This document shows, piece after piece, positions 34,525 through 43,380 of a stretch of DNA of 64,000 nt (the first letter of the stretch is position 1; each line of letters opens with the position of its first letter). The translations under genes and the position numbers were made by a program. Under the pieces are notes generated by a model, which saw only the letters and a program-made list of their open reading frames with translations, had not been told where the DNA came from and searched no databases. The DNA is from Celerinatantimonas sp046054195 (GTDB taxonomy: Bacteria > Pseudomonadota > Gammaproteobacteria > Enterobacterales > Celerinatantimonadaceae). Location: contig NZ_JBEQCS010000002.1 of assembly GCF_046054195.1 (NCBI RefSeq), positions 62,001 through 126,000 of the forward strand, read 5' to 3'.

Positions 34525-35670
34525 TTAGTTATTCACCTGGCGTTCATAGCCTTCTTTAATGTCATCCATATAAGCGCCTAACGGAAAACTTTTCCCGTAG
34601 CTGGCAAGCTCTTTAGGAGTAATCTCTTTAAAGAGCTTATTCCAAACCGCACTATCAAGCTTAGGTTGAACATACTTAGCATCAATACCTGGATACCAGT
34701 TGAACTGTTTCACAATGCCATTGGCCTGAACTTGTGGACTGGTTGCCAAATTAATGAACTCTTCGGCCAGCTTTTTATGGCTCGCTTTAGCAGGAACCAC
34801 GTAATACATCGGCTGACCAGGCATTCCCGGAGCGATGAGATCTAATTTTAACGAGGGTGGCAGTTTTCCAGCATCCTTCCAGCTGTAGAACATATCCACC
34901 CAAACTGGCCCCATAAATATCTCACCACGGTTGAGCATATCCAACGTACCGGCATTGCCAGGCGTGAAGGTGACATATTGATTAAACTCTTTGAGTTTAT
35001 GGTAGGCATCTTTCCAGCTATTTTTTAATTGCGGATCATAAGGTTTCGTGGATAATTTTTGTGCAGTTGAACCATAGTTGTAGATCCAACCAGTTACAAA
35101 GCTCACCCCAGACATACCATGTTTAATACCGTTATAACCAAATGCTTTGGGATGCTGATGTACCCAGTCCACTAACTGATCATAACTTTTAGGCGGGTTT
35201 TTAATCATATCCGCGTTATAAGCAATTGCAGTTTGGCTCTGGAACATTGGCATAACATAGCCATCAACATTAACGCCAAGCGCATTTTTAGCACTTTGGT
35301 TAGAAACCAGTTTGCCGTTGGCAATATCGCCTCGGTAACGACTCAAAAGCCCTTTTTCAACCATCTCCCCGCCCATTTTTTGATGCACTACTGCCACATC
35401 AATATCCCAGTGAGCACTATGGCTTTGCTGCTGCGCGGCTAACTTTTCATAGATTTTCTGGGAGCCTGCATCACCGGGACCGGTTCCAACAACGCTAATT
35501 GAAACTCCCGGATGCGTCGCCTCGAATTTGGGGGCCAGATAAGTTCTAACATAATCGACCATATTTTGACTCCCTGCGCTGGCAACATGCAGTGTTGTTT
35601 GCGCACTAGCGCCAAAAGAGCTTGCGAATATGGCCATTGCAACCATTCGCTTGATGGTTATGACTTGCAT
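34525..35670 (-). CDS. Periplasmic substrate-binding protein of the ABC importer
   Basis: 381-aa family-1 extracellular solute-binding protein. A signal peptide with cleavage likely after ASA (about residue 23) gives a mature start QTTLHVASAG. Segments such as GPVWVDMFYSWKD and PGMPGQPMYYVVPAKA are typical of binding proteins related to polyamine, thiamine, iron and phosphonate binders, but I cannot name the ligand. The ATG has AAGGAT upstream. It lies 18 bp after the ATPase gene in the same operon. Confidence 0.88.
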   Translation of the reverse strand: MQVITIKRMVAMAIFASSFGASAQTTLHVASAGSQNMVDYVRTYLAPKFEATHPGVSISVVGTGPGDAGSQKIYEKLAAQQQSHSAHWDIDVAVVHQKMGGEMVEKGLLSRYRGDIANGKLVSNQSAKNALGVNVDGYVMPMFQSQTAIAYNADMIKNPPKSYDQLVDWVHQHPKAFGYNGIKHGMSGVSFVTGWIYNYGSTAQKLSTKPYDPQLKNSWKDAYHKLKEFNQYVTFTPGNAGTLDMLNRGEIFMGPVWVDMFYSWKDAGKLPPSLKLDLIAPGMPGQPMYYVVPAKASHKKLAEEFINLATSPQVQANGIVKQFNWYPGIDAKYVQPKLDSAVWNKLFKEITPKELASYGKSFPLGAYMDDIKEGYERQVNN

Positions 35671-35688
35671 AAAATCATCCTTGTATCA

Positions 35689-36732
35689 TTAATGAACTGA
35701 TAGCGCTTTATAAATATGCAGCGCAACCAATGGGACAAATAATTTGACGTTCAATCCGCTCTCAAGTGCTTGCTCATGAGAGCCCCAACATGGCCCGTAG
35801 ATAGTTTCAAGACCATGACGATAACTTTGCCCTTGAAAAACACTCTGAGTCACTTTGGCATCAAGACAGATGCCCTCGACGGGGCAATGATTTTGTGAAA
35901 AGAAAATTTGTACATCTTCCGGTCTAAAATAGATGGAATAATGATGTTCGCCGCTGCGCTCAATACCATCGTTGAGCAATTGGGTTAACTTATTCGCGTT
36001 GACATTGAAATGGTTGTCCAACCCCATAAAATCGGCAACAAAGGCACTATTTGGGTGGTGATAGATAGTCTCAGGCTCGCAAAATTGTTCTATTTTGCCC
36101 TGATTCATCACGGCAATTCGATCGGCCATTACCAATGCTTCTTCGCGATCATGGGTCACTAAAACCGAGGTAAAACCTAATTGTTGTTGAAGCTGTTTGA
36201 TCTCATGACGAACACTTAGCCGTACCTTTGCATCCAAATTGGAAAGTGGCTCATCAAGTAATAATACGGATGGTTTTACGATAAGCGCTCGTGCCAGTGC
36301 AACGCGTTGACGTTGTCCGCCAGAGAGAGCTGTGACAGAGTTTTTCAAAAGCTCCAAAGGTAACTTGACTAACTTGAGCATTTGTATCACTCGCTGCTCA
36401 ATCTCTTTTGCGCCACACCCTCGAATCTTTAAACCATAAGCGATGTTGCCAAAGACACTCATATGCGGCCAAAGAGCATAGCTTTGAAATACTTGCACCA
36501 TCTGTCGGCTTTGTGCATTGGCTTGCGTGACATTTTCATTATCGAGCCAAATTTGGCCATGGTCAGCTTGGATAAAACCGCACAATGCATTGAGCAATGT
36601 CGTTTTGCCGCACCCAGATGGCCCGAGTAACGCGACCATTTCACCGCGTTGAATCGCCATCGAAAGATCACATAAAACTTGTTTGCCAGCGTAACTCACA
36701 CTGAGCTGTTCAATACGAAGTGTTTTTGACAT
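35689..36732 (-). CDS. ABC importer ATPase subunit (PotA/FbpC-like)
   Basis: 347-aa cytosolic ATPase. Walker A GPSGCGKT (37-44), Q-loop VFQSYALWPH (81-90), signature LSGGQ (136-140), Walker B LLLDEP (157-162), D-loop and the switch His of LVTHD. The C-terminal third is a TOBE-type regulatory domain. First gene of the importer operon; the shared intergenic region with the divergent hydrolase/regulator genes holds two palindromes. The ribosome site is weak. Confidence 0.92.
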   Translation of the reverse strand: MSKTLRIEQLSVSYAGKQVLCDLSMAIQRGEMVALLGPSGCGKTTLLNALCGFIQADHGQIWLDNENVTQANAQSRQMVQVFQSYALWPHMSVFGNIAYGLKIRGCGAKEIEQRVIQMLKLVKLPLELLKNSVTALSGGQRQRVALARALIVKPSVLLLDEPLSNLDAKVRLSVRHEIKQLQQQLGFTSVLVTHDREEALVMADRIAVMNQGKIEQFCEPETIYHHPNSAFVADFMGLDNHFNVNANKLTQLLNDGIERSGEHHYSIYFRPEDVQIFFSQNHCPVEGICLDAKVTQSVFQGQSYRHGLETIYGPCWGSHEQALESGLNVKLFVPLVALHIYKALSVH

Positions 36733-36835
36733 GCAAAAATTCCAGATAATCAGGCAGTTGATCTTGTTCGATTAAAATTTATTTAAATCGAATACTTTTT
36801 GAGTTAAGCAACAAAGTTCAACAGCCTCTGCACAT

Positions 36836-36849
36836 TGAACACGTGTTCA
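36836..36849. promoter_or_regulatory. Candidate LacI-type operator 1
   Basis: Perfect 14-bp palindrome TGAACACGTGTTCA with a central CG, typical of LacI/GalR-family operators. It lies in the divergent control region next to a LacI-family gene. Confidence 0.7.
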
Positions 36850-36921
36850 TATGCACCAACTTGTTTACATGGCGATCATTATTTCGGTCTTTTTTGACAA
36901 CTTTATGAAGTTTTATCGAGT

Positions 36922-36935
36922 TGGACACGTGTTCA
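36922..36935. promoter_or_regulatory. Candidate LacI-type operator 2
   Basis: TGGACACGTGTTCA, one mismatch from operator 1, with centres 86 bp apart (about eight helical turns), compatible with looping. It is close to the hydrolase start at 36995. Confidence 0.7.
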
Positions 36936-36994
36936 CAAAAGATTCAAAAAACTTCGCTAAGTTGATGAGGTGAAAACGTTGAATTGGAATCATT

Positions 36995-37741
36995 GTGAAA
37001 ATCGAAATGCTTGGCATCGGCAGTGCTTATAGTCGAAATTGGACAACTTCTGCACTTTGGATTGAATCTTTAGAACATAACTGGCTGATTGATTGCGGAC
37101 CTACGGTTCCCCAAAAACTATGGTTAAAACAGATTAATCTTCATAAGTTGGATATTATTTACTTTACTCATATTCACCCAGATCACTGCCTGGGGCTTGC
37201 AACCCTCGTTAATTATCTGCATAACCAACAACGCCATGAACCGTTGCTTATTCTCGCCCAAACAAAACAGCAGCCCTATCTTAAATCCTTATTAGAACTA
37301 GCTTGCTTAGATGAACCGCTCGGTTTTGAAATTATCTGGCAAGATATTAGTGACCGAGCCACCATAGGGGGCCAACACTATGAGAGCGCACTAAGCGACC
37401 ATCCAGTTGCAAACCGATCGCTGTTATTAAATGTCGATAATATCCGTTTGTTTTACAGTGGTGATGGCAGCCCAACCAGACAAACCATCAAACTAATGCA
37501 GCAAGCAGACTTAATTGTGCATGAGTGTGGCAATGGCAATACCTCAGCACAAACATCGAACGGCCACAGCAATTTTCAAGAGCTAAAAGCGCTGTGTTCA
37601 CAGACCAATAATACACCATGGCGACTTTATCACTGCCCTGATGAGCATCAAGCGACTCTTAGCAATGCGTTACAAACACAAACCAATATGACACTAGCAA
37701 AAGAACAGCTGTTAGCCGCCGATGGGGTTATTTATGGCTAA
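36995..37741 (+). CDS. Metallo-beta-lactamase-fold hydrolase (phosphodiesterase-like)
   Basis: 248-aa cytosolic protein of the RNase Z/PhnP-like branch of the MBL fold. The metal motif is HIHPDH (His59, His61, Asp63, His64); further candidate ligands are the His of LSDHP, Asp of YSGDG and His near the C-terminus (LYHCPDEH). Such enzymes cleave phosphodiester or cyclic phosphate bonds; the substrate is unknown. The start is GTG 36995 with GGAA upstream. The stop overlaps the LacI gene start (ATGGCTAA), so the two are coupled and diverge from the importer. Confidence 0.85.
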   Translation: MKIEMLGIGSAYSRNWTTSALWIESLEHNWLIDCGPTVPQKLWLKQINLHKLDIIYFTHIHPDHCLGLATLVNYLHNQQRHEPLLILAQTKQQPYLKSLLELACLDEPLGFEIIWQDISDRATIGGQHYESALSDHPVANRSLLLNVDNIRLFYSGDGSPTRQTIKLMQQADLIVHECGNGNTSAQTSNGHSNFQELKALCSQTNNTPWRLYHCPDEHQATLSNALQTQTNMTLAKEQLLAADGVIYG

Positions 37742-38711
37742 ACGCAGCATTACAGCTCAAGATGTGGCACTACATGCAGGCGTATCACGCGCAGTCGTAT
37801 CTAGAACACTGTCAAACAATGGCTGCGTTGCTAAAGCAACCCGGCAAAAAGTCTTAGATGCCGCTCATGAGCTGGGATATCAGGTCAATATGCTTGCTCA
37901 AAGTCTCAATCGCCAACGCAGTATGTTAATTGGCGTTATCACCTCGGGACAAACTGACCCATATCGCAGTCAACTACTTGAAGATCTAGTTCGCTCAATT
38001 CAGGCACAGAACTACCAAGCGCTATTATGCGATATACAAACCCATCAGGATTTAGCAACCACACTAACTAAACTCACCCAATTTCGCGTCTCCGGCGTCA
38101 TTGTCACATCGGGTCATCCATCGGCTGAATTAGTCAGTGAGTGCGTAAAACTGAACATCCCTGTTGTAGTCATTAACCGCAGCACACAATTGCCACAAGT
38201 TGATGAAATCAGCTCTGATAACACCCAAGGAGCACAGCTTGCTATCAACTATTTAAAAAAGATGGGATGCCAGAGACTCCAATTTTTGGGGATTAACAAT
38301 GGCACTTATTCGGCGCAAATCAGACAAACAGCCTGGCAAAGGCTTGAGCCAACCCCGCCTTTATTAGCGCCTGAAAGCAGCTATGAAGGTGGTATTGCAG
38401 CTGCAAGAGTTGCATTACAGGGCGGATTAAATTTTGATGGCCTGTGGTGTGCCAACGACTTACTTGCATGTGGCTTTGCTGATTGTGCTCGTTTTGAGTT
38501 CAAGCTTAAGCTTGCCCAAGATTTTTACTTAGTTGGCTTTGATGACATTCCCAGTACCCATTTTGTCAGTTACCAGCTCACTACGCTGCGCCAAAATACT
38601 CGCCAAATTGCAGCACTAGCGCTCTCTCGGCTAAGCGAGAGAGCATCCGCAATGACGGTTGAAAAACGCATTGATAAGGTAGATGTAAAGCTTATTATCC
38701 GCAACAGTTAG
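37734..38711 (+). CDS. LacI-family transcriptional regulator
   Basis: 325-aa repressor: N-terminal HTH about 5-27 (ITAQDVALHAGVSRAVVSRTLS), hinge about 45-60, periplasmic-binding-protein-like effector domain about 62-325 (NRSTQLPQVDEISSDN, GLWCANDLLACGFADCARFE, LVGFDDIPSTHF). The ATG at 37734 overlaps the hydrolase stop by 8 bp; an in-frame GTG or TTG further up is not needed. By position it should control the divergent importer and its own operon through the two palindromes at 36836 and 36922. Confidence 0.93.
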   Translation: MAKRSITAQDVALHAGVSRAVVSRTLSNNGCVAKATRQKVLDAAHELGYQVNMLAQSLNRQRSMLIGVITSGQTDPYRSQLLEDLVRSIQAQNYQALLCDIQTHQDLATTLTKLTQFRVSGVIVTSGHPSAELVSECVKLNIPVVVINRSTQLPQVDEISSDNTQGAQLAINYLKKMGCQRLQFLGINNGTYSAQIRQTAWQRLEPTPPLLAPESSYEGGIAAARVALQGGLNFDGLWCANDLLACGFADCARFEFKLKLAQDFYLVGFDDIPSTHFVSYQLTTLRQNTRQIAALALSRLSERASAMTVEKRIDKVDVKLIIRNS

Positions 38712-38810
38712 TTGTGCTTTAAAAGCTTATATAATGACTAATCACTATATAAGGTAAACCAGATGGTTGCTAAGATAGGTCAATCTTAACAACACCTTAA
38801 TGAACAGACG

Positions 38811-39338
38811 ATGCAAGATTACTCCGATTGGTTTGAATGGTTATCTCCTGAGGCACCCGCTAGTGATGCTGATATTAGCTATTTGCAAAATAACACACTC
38901 ATGGCGCTTACCCGCTCTGAAATAAACCAGTTAAATCAAGTACACTGGGACTTAATCAAAGATAGCCAACAAAGTTTTGATGCCAGCAACTACCGTCTTC
39001 CAATCGGGAAATTTCCGCCGAGTTATATCTGCTTTTTAAAATGGTCAAATGGCGGCAGTTTTCAAAATGGTGCGATGCAATTTGAGCCATTTTTTACCCC
39101 GCAAGAAATCAGAGAATATTTGCTCAGCTACGAATTTCCAGCATATTTACCCGATGCCGTGCCCATTGGTTTGGATGGCGGTGGCATATTCTATGTTTTA
39201 GATATGAGAAAGCCGCCCATCCAAGCAGAATATCCAATATTTATGGTTGGCGCCGGCGCTCTATTTTGGGAAGAAGCACTATGGGTTGCGGACTCATTTG
39301 AAATACTGCTCAAACGCCAAGATAATCCGCTTGATTAA
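38811..39338 (+). CDS. SMI1/KNR4 (SUKH) domain protein
   Basis: 175-aa soluble protein with the SUKH fold signature: LPIGKFPPSYICFLKWSNGG in the middle and the LDGGGIFYVLDM segment after an amphipathic helix, ending VADSFEILL. SUKH proteins are commonly immunity proteins to polymorphic toxins, but many stand alone. No toxin, Rhs or CDI gene is nearby, so its role is open. It lies 99 bp after the LacI gene and may have its own promoter. Confidence 0.8.
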   Translation: MQDYSDWFEWLSPEAPASDADISYLQNNTLMALTRSEINQLNQVHWDLIKDSQQSFDASNYRLPIGKFPPSYICFLKWSNGGSFQNGAMQFEPFFTPQEIREYLLSYEFPAYLPDAVPIGLDGGGIFYVLDMRKPPIQAEYPIFMVGAGALFWEEALWVADSFEILLKRQDNPLD

Positions 39339-39402
39339 CGCTATATATTCAACGCGTTAACAGCTTTCTCAAGTGAATATCAACGCCAAATATTTTAGCC
39401 AT

Positions 39403-39423
39403 TGGCAACTTTCGAGGTTGCCA
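39403..39423. terminator. Hairpin between convergent SUKH and EamA genes
   Basis: Seven-base stem TGGCAAC/GTTGCCA with a 7-nt loop in the gap between convergent stops. No strong T-tract. Confidence 0.55.
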
Positions 39424-39461
39424 TTGTCGTTTATGAGCGCTTTGAGAAGGTGCTAAGCACT

Positions 39462-40403
39462 TTAGAGTTTATGAGCGCGCGGCACACTCTCATTAATGAT
39501 TCGATACATCCTATCGAATTTACAGACTTGTAAAATTAAACACAACACAATCAATCCAATGCCAATACCGCCAATCAGTGAAAAGTGCTCACCGACAATT
39601 GTTATGGCAAATATCGTTGCAATTGCAGGCTCAAGTAATGTAATCAATGTGGCTTTACTGGCTTCAATCTGTTGCAAAGCATAACCAAAACATAAATACC
39701 CGACAAACATGGGCACGAGTGCCATGTACGAAGCAATTGCAATGTGCTTAACGTCCATAAAAAGATTCTGACCGGTAAAGTACAGCGATGGCAGCAAAAC
39801 AAGGGCAGCTAATCCAAACATTCCAGCCATAGCAGATCTGGAGTGAATGCCTTTTTCAATCATATGCCGAGCAGACCACGAGTATAGAGCGTAAGACAAC
39901 CCAGCCAGCAGCCCTAAGCCAATCCCCACTAATTGCAAATGGGGAGAACTTGCCTGAGCATTTTGCTTGCCTAACGTTATAAAGATGGTTCCTAGAACAC
40001 CAATAATAAACGACACAATCCATTGCTTTGAAATTGCTTTATGACTGATAATACGCTCTAGCAACACACTAAAAAGAGGCGCACTCGCAATTGATATCAG
40101 AGTGCCGATTGCGACTCCTGAGAACTTCATCGATGTATAAAATGCCAGCGGATAAACGCCAACAGCCGCAGCACCGATGAGCAGCAAAGGCCAATGAGTT
40201 AAAAATAAACGACTATTTTTTCGCAAATGAGCGCGCGCATGACACGCCAATAACAGCCCGCCACCACCCATTGCAAAGGCACCAATAGCAAAAGGGCTAA
40301 CATCTGATAGATAACTTGCAGCAGTTCCAGTTGTACCCCATAACACGCTAGCAAACACCACGACCAAAATGCCATTCATGCGTATTCTTTTACCTAACAT
40401 CAT
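39462..40403 (-). CDS. EamA/DMT-family transporter
   Basis: 313-aa inner-membrane protein with ten predicted TM helices arranged as two EamA repeats (WGTTGTAASYLSDVSPFAIGAF in the first; GLLAGLSYALYSWSARHM opening the second). Drug/metabolite exporters of this type move amino acids, metabolites or drugs; the substrate is unknown. The tandem ATGATG start has GATGT upstream. It is 96 bp downstream of an AraC-family gene on the same strand, which may regulate it. Confidence 0.88.
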   Translation of the reverse strand: MMLGKRIRMNGILVVVFASVLWGTTGTAASYLSDVSPFAIGAFAMGGGGLLLACHARAHLRKNSRLFLTHWPLLLIGAAAVGVYPLAFYTSMKFSGVAIGTLISIASAPLFSVLLERIISHKAISKQWIVSFIIGVLGTIFITLGKQNAQASSPHLQLVGIGLGLLAGLSYALYSWSARHMIEKGIHSRSAMAGMFGLAALVLLPSLYFTGQNLFMDVKHIAIASYMALVPMFVGYLCFGYALQQIEASKATLITLLEPAIATIFAITIVGEHFSLIGGIGIGLIVLCLILQVCKFDRMYRIINESVPRAHKL

Positions 40404-40499
40404 TACATCTCAAACCATCTGCTCATAGCTGCTAGTTTATGCTTAAAAATATCCTTACATTATGCCAATTGGACACTCTTATAGGTTTAATAGACACTC

Positions 40500-41261
40500 T
40501 TAGCGAGCAAATTGTGAAGGCGTTAGCCCCGTATATTTAAGAAATCGGCGACCAAACGCACCATGATCCTGATAACCAACTGCTTGGGCAACAATCTGAA
40601 TCGGGTAATCGGTGTGTAATAACAATGCTTGGGCTTTGTTCATGCGAGCCTTAGTAAGGTATTGCGTCACCGTTAACATCGTTTGTTCTTTAAATAATTT
40701 TTTAAACTGGGTCTGACTTAAACACGCAACATGAGCTAGCTGCTCATTACTAAGCGGCTCGGCCAAGTGTGTTTGAATATATTCCAGAACATTGAGAATG
40801 CGGCGATCCAAACGTTTCATGACAGATTGTTCGGATAACAGACAAACAAAGGTCTCAACCATTAATGTTTCGATGCTTTGATTAACCTGGTATTTCAACT
40901 GCTCATCAATAAAGTGCAAATAATGCAGTAATGGCTGAGAAACACTAAAAACGCTTACCTGTGTCTGGGCGATATTATCTGGCAGATGATTAAGGTCGGC
41001 CACCACAAACCGCGCCTTAGGCTCAGAGGTAAAATAGTGTGTTTGTTCGGCCTTGACGACCACACACTCCCCTGGCAAAACCTTGCCTGAAAAATCAGCC
41101 ACCTCGATATTAATACCGCCCATCACCGGTAAAACCAGTTGATGGTAAGGATGGCTATGGCCCTTTTTGGTTAAATTATACGAGCGAATCGACAGAGAAT
41201 TTTGGATAGGCACAACACAAGAAAAACCAAAGGGATGATGAAAAATTATACATAAGAGCAC
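40500..41261 (-). CDS. AraC-family transcriptional regulator
   Basis: About 253 aa: an N-terminal cupin-like sensor (HSHPYHQLVLPVMGGI..., LPGECVVVKAEQTHYF) and a C-terminal pair of HTH motifs (SNEQLAHVACLSQTQFKKLFKE; YPIQIVAQAVGYQDHGAFGRRF). The true start is uncertain: the GTG at 41261 is the longest, but the conserved part begins about 15 codons later and no good ribosome site is visible. Upstream of an EamA transporter on the same strand. Confidence 0.85.
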   Translation of the reverse strand: MLLCIIFHHPFGFSCVVPIQNSLSIRSYNLTKKGHSHPYHQLVLPVMGGINIEVADFSGKVLPGECVVVKAEQTHYFTSEPKARFVVADLNHLPDNIAQTQVSVFSVSQPLLHYLHFIDEQLKYQVNQSIETLMVETFVCLLSEQSVMKRLDRRILNVLEYIQTHLAEPLSNEQLAHVACLSQTQFKKLFKEQTMLTVTQYLTKARMNKAQALLLHTDYPIQIVAQAVGYQDHGAFGRRFLKYTGLTPSQFAR

Positions 41262-41309
41262 ACCAGATTAAACCTCAAAGTGGCTCAAAAATTTACAAGT
41301 TGCCATAAA

Positions 41310-41329
41310 AAGGGGCCTAAAAGCCCCTT
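41310..41329 (-). terminator. Rho-independent terminator of budC-like gene
   Basis: Seven-base stem AAGGGGC/GCCCCTT with a 6-nt loop. On the minus strand it continues into TTTTATGG, 22 bp past the stop. Confidence 0.85.
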
Positions 41330-41351
41330 GATGCCACATAAAGCGCTCTAA

Positions 41352-42131
41352 TTAACGATAAACCATACCGCCATCAATCAATGGCGCCTGACCTGTCATA
41401 TAATCCGAATCAGGGCCTGCTAAATAGCTCACGAATGCCGCCACATCATCTGGGGTTTCAGCGCGCCCCAAGGCAATACCTTGAACAAATTTATCATACG
41501 TTTCGCCTTTAGCAGCGCCTGTTAAATCAGCAAAACGCTGGTCAATTTCTTCCCACATATCAGTGCCAACAATACCCGGGCAATAAGCGTTAATGGTAAT
41601 GCCTTTGCTCGCATATTCAAGCGCCGCAGCCTGGGTGAGGCCACGCACGGCAAATTTAGTGGCAGAATAAATCCCTAACATTGCAAAGCCATTGTGTCCG
41701 GCAATAGATGAGGCGTTAATAATTTTGCCTTTATGACCAAGAGCAATAAATTTGGCGGCGGCTGATTGAATTCCCCACAAAGTGCCTTGGACATTAATTT
41801 TAAAGATTTTTTCAACTTCAGCAGGAGTTACATCACTAAGAGCATTAACTTGGCAAATCCCAGCGTTGTTGACCATGATATCAAATCCGCCCAACTCTTT
41901 TTCAGCATGATCAATAGCGGCAACGATCTGTTCTTTATCGCTAATATCAGCTTTGAACGTAGTTACCTTACGACCTAATCCTTTCACCTCTTCAGCGACC
42001 TGTTTAATTTTCTCTTCATTAAGGTCAACCAAAGCGATATCCGCTCCGTCTTTTGCTAACCGCAGTGCAATTCCACGCCCGATACCTTGACCGGAACCTG
42101 TAACTAACGCAACTTTTCCAGAAATAGCCAT
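41352..42131 (-). CDS. budC: Diacetyl/acetoin reductase (2,3-butanediol dehydrogenase type)
   Basis: 259-aa short-chain dehydrogenase that interconverts diacetyl, acetoin and 2,3-butanediol with NADH. Cofactor motif TGSGQGIG, NNAG at about 88-91, catalytic Ser141, Tyr155 and Lys159 (IYSATKFAVRGLTQ), and the family ending SPDSDYMTGQ-like (GPDSDYMTGQAPLIDGG). Motif content matches BudC of Klebsiella. The second ATG (42131) has AAGGAG at better spacing than the first. No budA, budB or acetoin catabolic genes adjoin. Confidence 0.85.
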   Translation of the reverse strand: MAISGKVALVTGSGQGIGRGIALRLAKDGADIALVDLNEEKIKQVAEEVKGLGRKVTTFKADISDKEQIVAAIDHAEKELGGFDIMVNNAGICQVNALSDVTPAEVEKIFKINVQGTLWGIQSAAAKFIALGHKGKIINASSIAGHNGFAMLGIYSATKFAVRGLTQAAALEYASKGITINAYCPGIVGTDMWEEIDQRFADLTGAAKGETYDKFVQGIALGRAETPDDVAAFVSYLAGPDSDYMTGQAPLIDGGMVYR

Positions 42132-42606
42132 CATATCTCCTTAAGATAATTGTGGATTGTTCGAGTAAGCTTCGACTTATCAGTATGAAAAAACGTATGA
42201 CCAATAAGCAAAGTGAGTCATCGCTACAAACTGATAACAGCCCGCTTGCGAAAATAGGAGAACTTGAAAGTCGTTATCAGTTTTTGCCATTCAGTAAGTT
42301 GGTCATGAAAAGCCATTTATATGGTGGCTCAACTAAACTGTTTGACTTAACCATTGTGACAAGATTGCTATAAATTAAAACTCACTAGCGCGTGATAAAT
42401 AGCCAATAAATACGGGGCAATATATAAAGTTGTGAACCAGTAGACAGAATAAGAAAATATTTAAACAGTATTAAGGATATTAAAATATCGTTTTAAATAA
42501 GCGCATTTTATTTAGCAGAAAATAATCTTAGATAAATGCTAATTTAAAAGATAAAAAACCAGCAAAGATATAACTAGTTTCTTATCATGTATAAATAACA
42601 GCGCAA
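42132..42606. other. 475-bp intergenic region with an 11-bp inverted repeat
   Basis: AT-rich region between map-like and budC-like genes. It contains AAACTGATAAC (42228-42238) facing GTTATCAGTTT (42273-42283), a perfect inverted repeat with a 34-nt spacer. A 73-codon open frame spans the repeat (42152-42373), but it has no ribosome site or recognisable homology and is not called as a gene. Confidence 0.45.
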
Positions 42607-43380
42607 TTAAATTTGTTCTTCAGGGCGCAATGTTAGCGCTTCATAACCATCATTGGTGACTAAAATTGTATGCTCCCACTGAGCTGACAATTTTTTATCG
42701 CGAGTGACAACTGTCCAACCATCCTTTTTGGTTTTAAGTTTAGGGCCGCCTTGGTTAATCATTGGCTCGATAGTAAAAATCATCCCGGGCTGCAACTTAA
42801 GCCCTGTGCCTTTCGTACCGTAATGTAGGACCTGCGGTGATTCATGCATTTCTCGGCCCACACCATGGCCGCAATATTCACGCACCACACTATATCCAGC
42901 ATTTTCCGCATGCTGCTGAATTGCATGGCCGATATCCCCTAAAGTTGCGCCTGGCTTGACCTGCTCAATTCCCTTCCACATGGCTTCGTAAGTTTTGCTC
43001 ACCAACCGTTTTGCCAGCGGCGATGCCTCTGGCATCACATACATTTTACTGGAATCGGCAATTAAACCATTTTTTTCCAGAGTGATATCTAAATTCACGA
43101 TATCGCGACCCTTAAGCCGATATTCACTAGGCATTCCATGACAGATCACTTCGTTTACCGACGCATTTAAAACATAGGGATAATCGTACTGGCCTTTACT
43201 GGCGGGGCGAGACTTAAGCTCATTAACGATATAATCTTCCACGCGATCATTAATCGCCATCGTGGTCACGCCAGGGCGTACGAAATCGTCCAACATCGTG
43301 AAAACACTCGCCAACAAGCGGCAAGACTCTTTCATTAATTCTATTTCTTCAGCTGTTTTAATGACAACTTGTTGATCCAT
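42607..43380 (-). CDS. map: Type I methionine aminopeptidase (probable second copy)
   Basis: Removes N-terminal methionine. 257 aa from the ATG at 43380 (E. coli Map 264); upstream codons are open but unconserved. Metal ligands are all present: Asp98 (NLDIT), Asp109 (IADSSKM), His172 (GHGVGR), Glu205 (TIEPM) and Glu236 (WEHT), plus His81 (VICHGMP). The usual HGD before the second Asp is replaced by IAD. Not next to rpsB or glnD where the housekeeping map usually lies, and monocistronic, so this is probably an accessory paralogue. Confidence 0.9.
   Translation of the reverse strand: MDQQVVIKTAEEIELMKESCRLLASVFTMLDDFVRPGVTTMAINDRVEDYIVNELKSRPASKGQYDYPYVLNASVNEVICHGMPSEYRLKGRDIVNLDITLEKNGLIADSSKMYVMPEASPLAKRLVSKTYEAMWKGIEQVKPGATLGDIGHAIQQHAENAGYSVVREYCGHGVGREMHESPQVLHYGTKGTGLKLQPGMIFTIEPMINQGGPKLKTKKDGWTVVTRDKKLSAQWEHTILVTNDGYEALTLRPEEQI

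Noticed and set aside
38620..38646. CTCTCTCG/CGAGAGAG hairpin near the end of the LacI gene
   Set aside because: Lies inside conserved coding sequence, so it is not called as a terminator.
42152..42373. 73-codon plus-strand frame in the gap upstream of budC
   Set aside because: No ribosome site, no recognisable homology, and it spans an inverted repeat.
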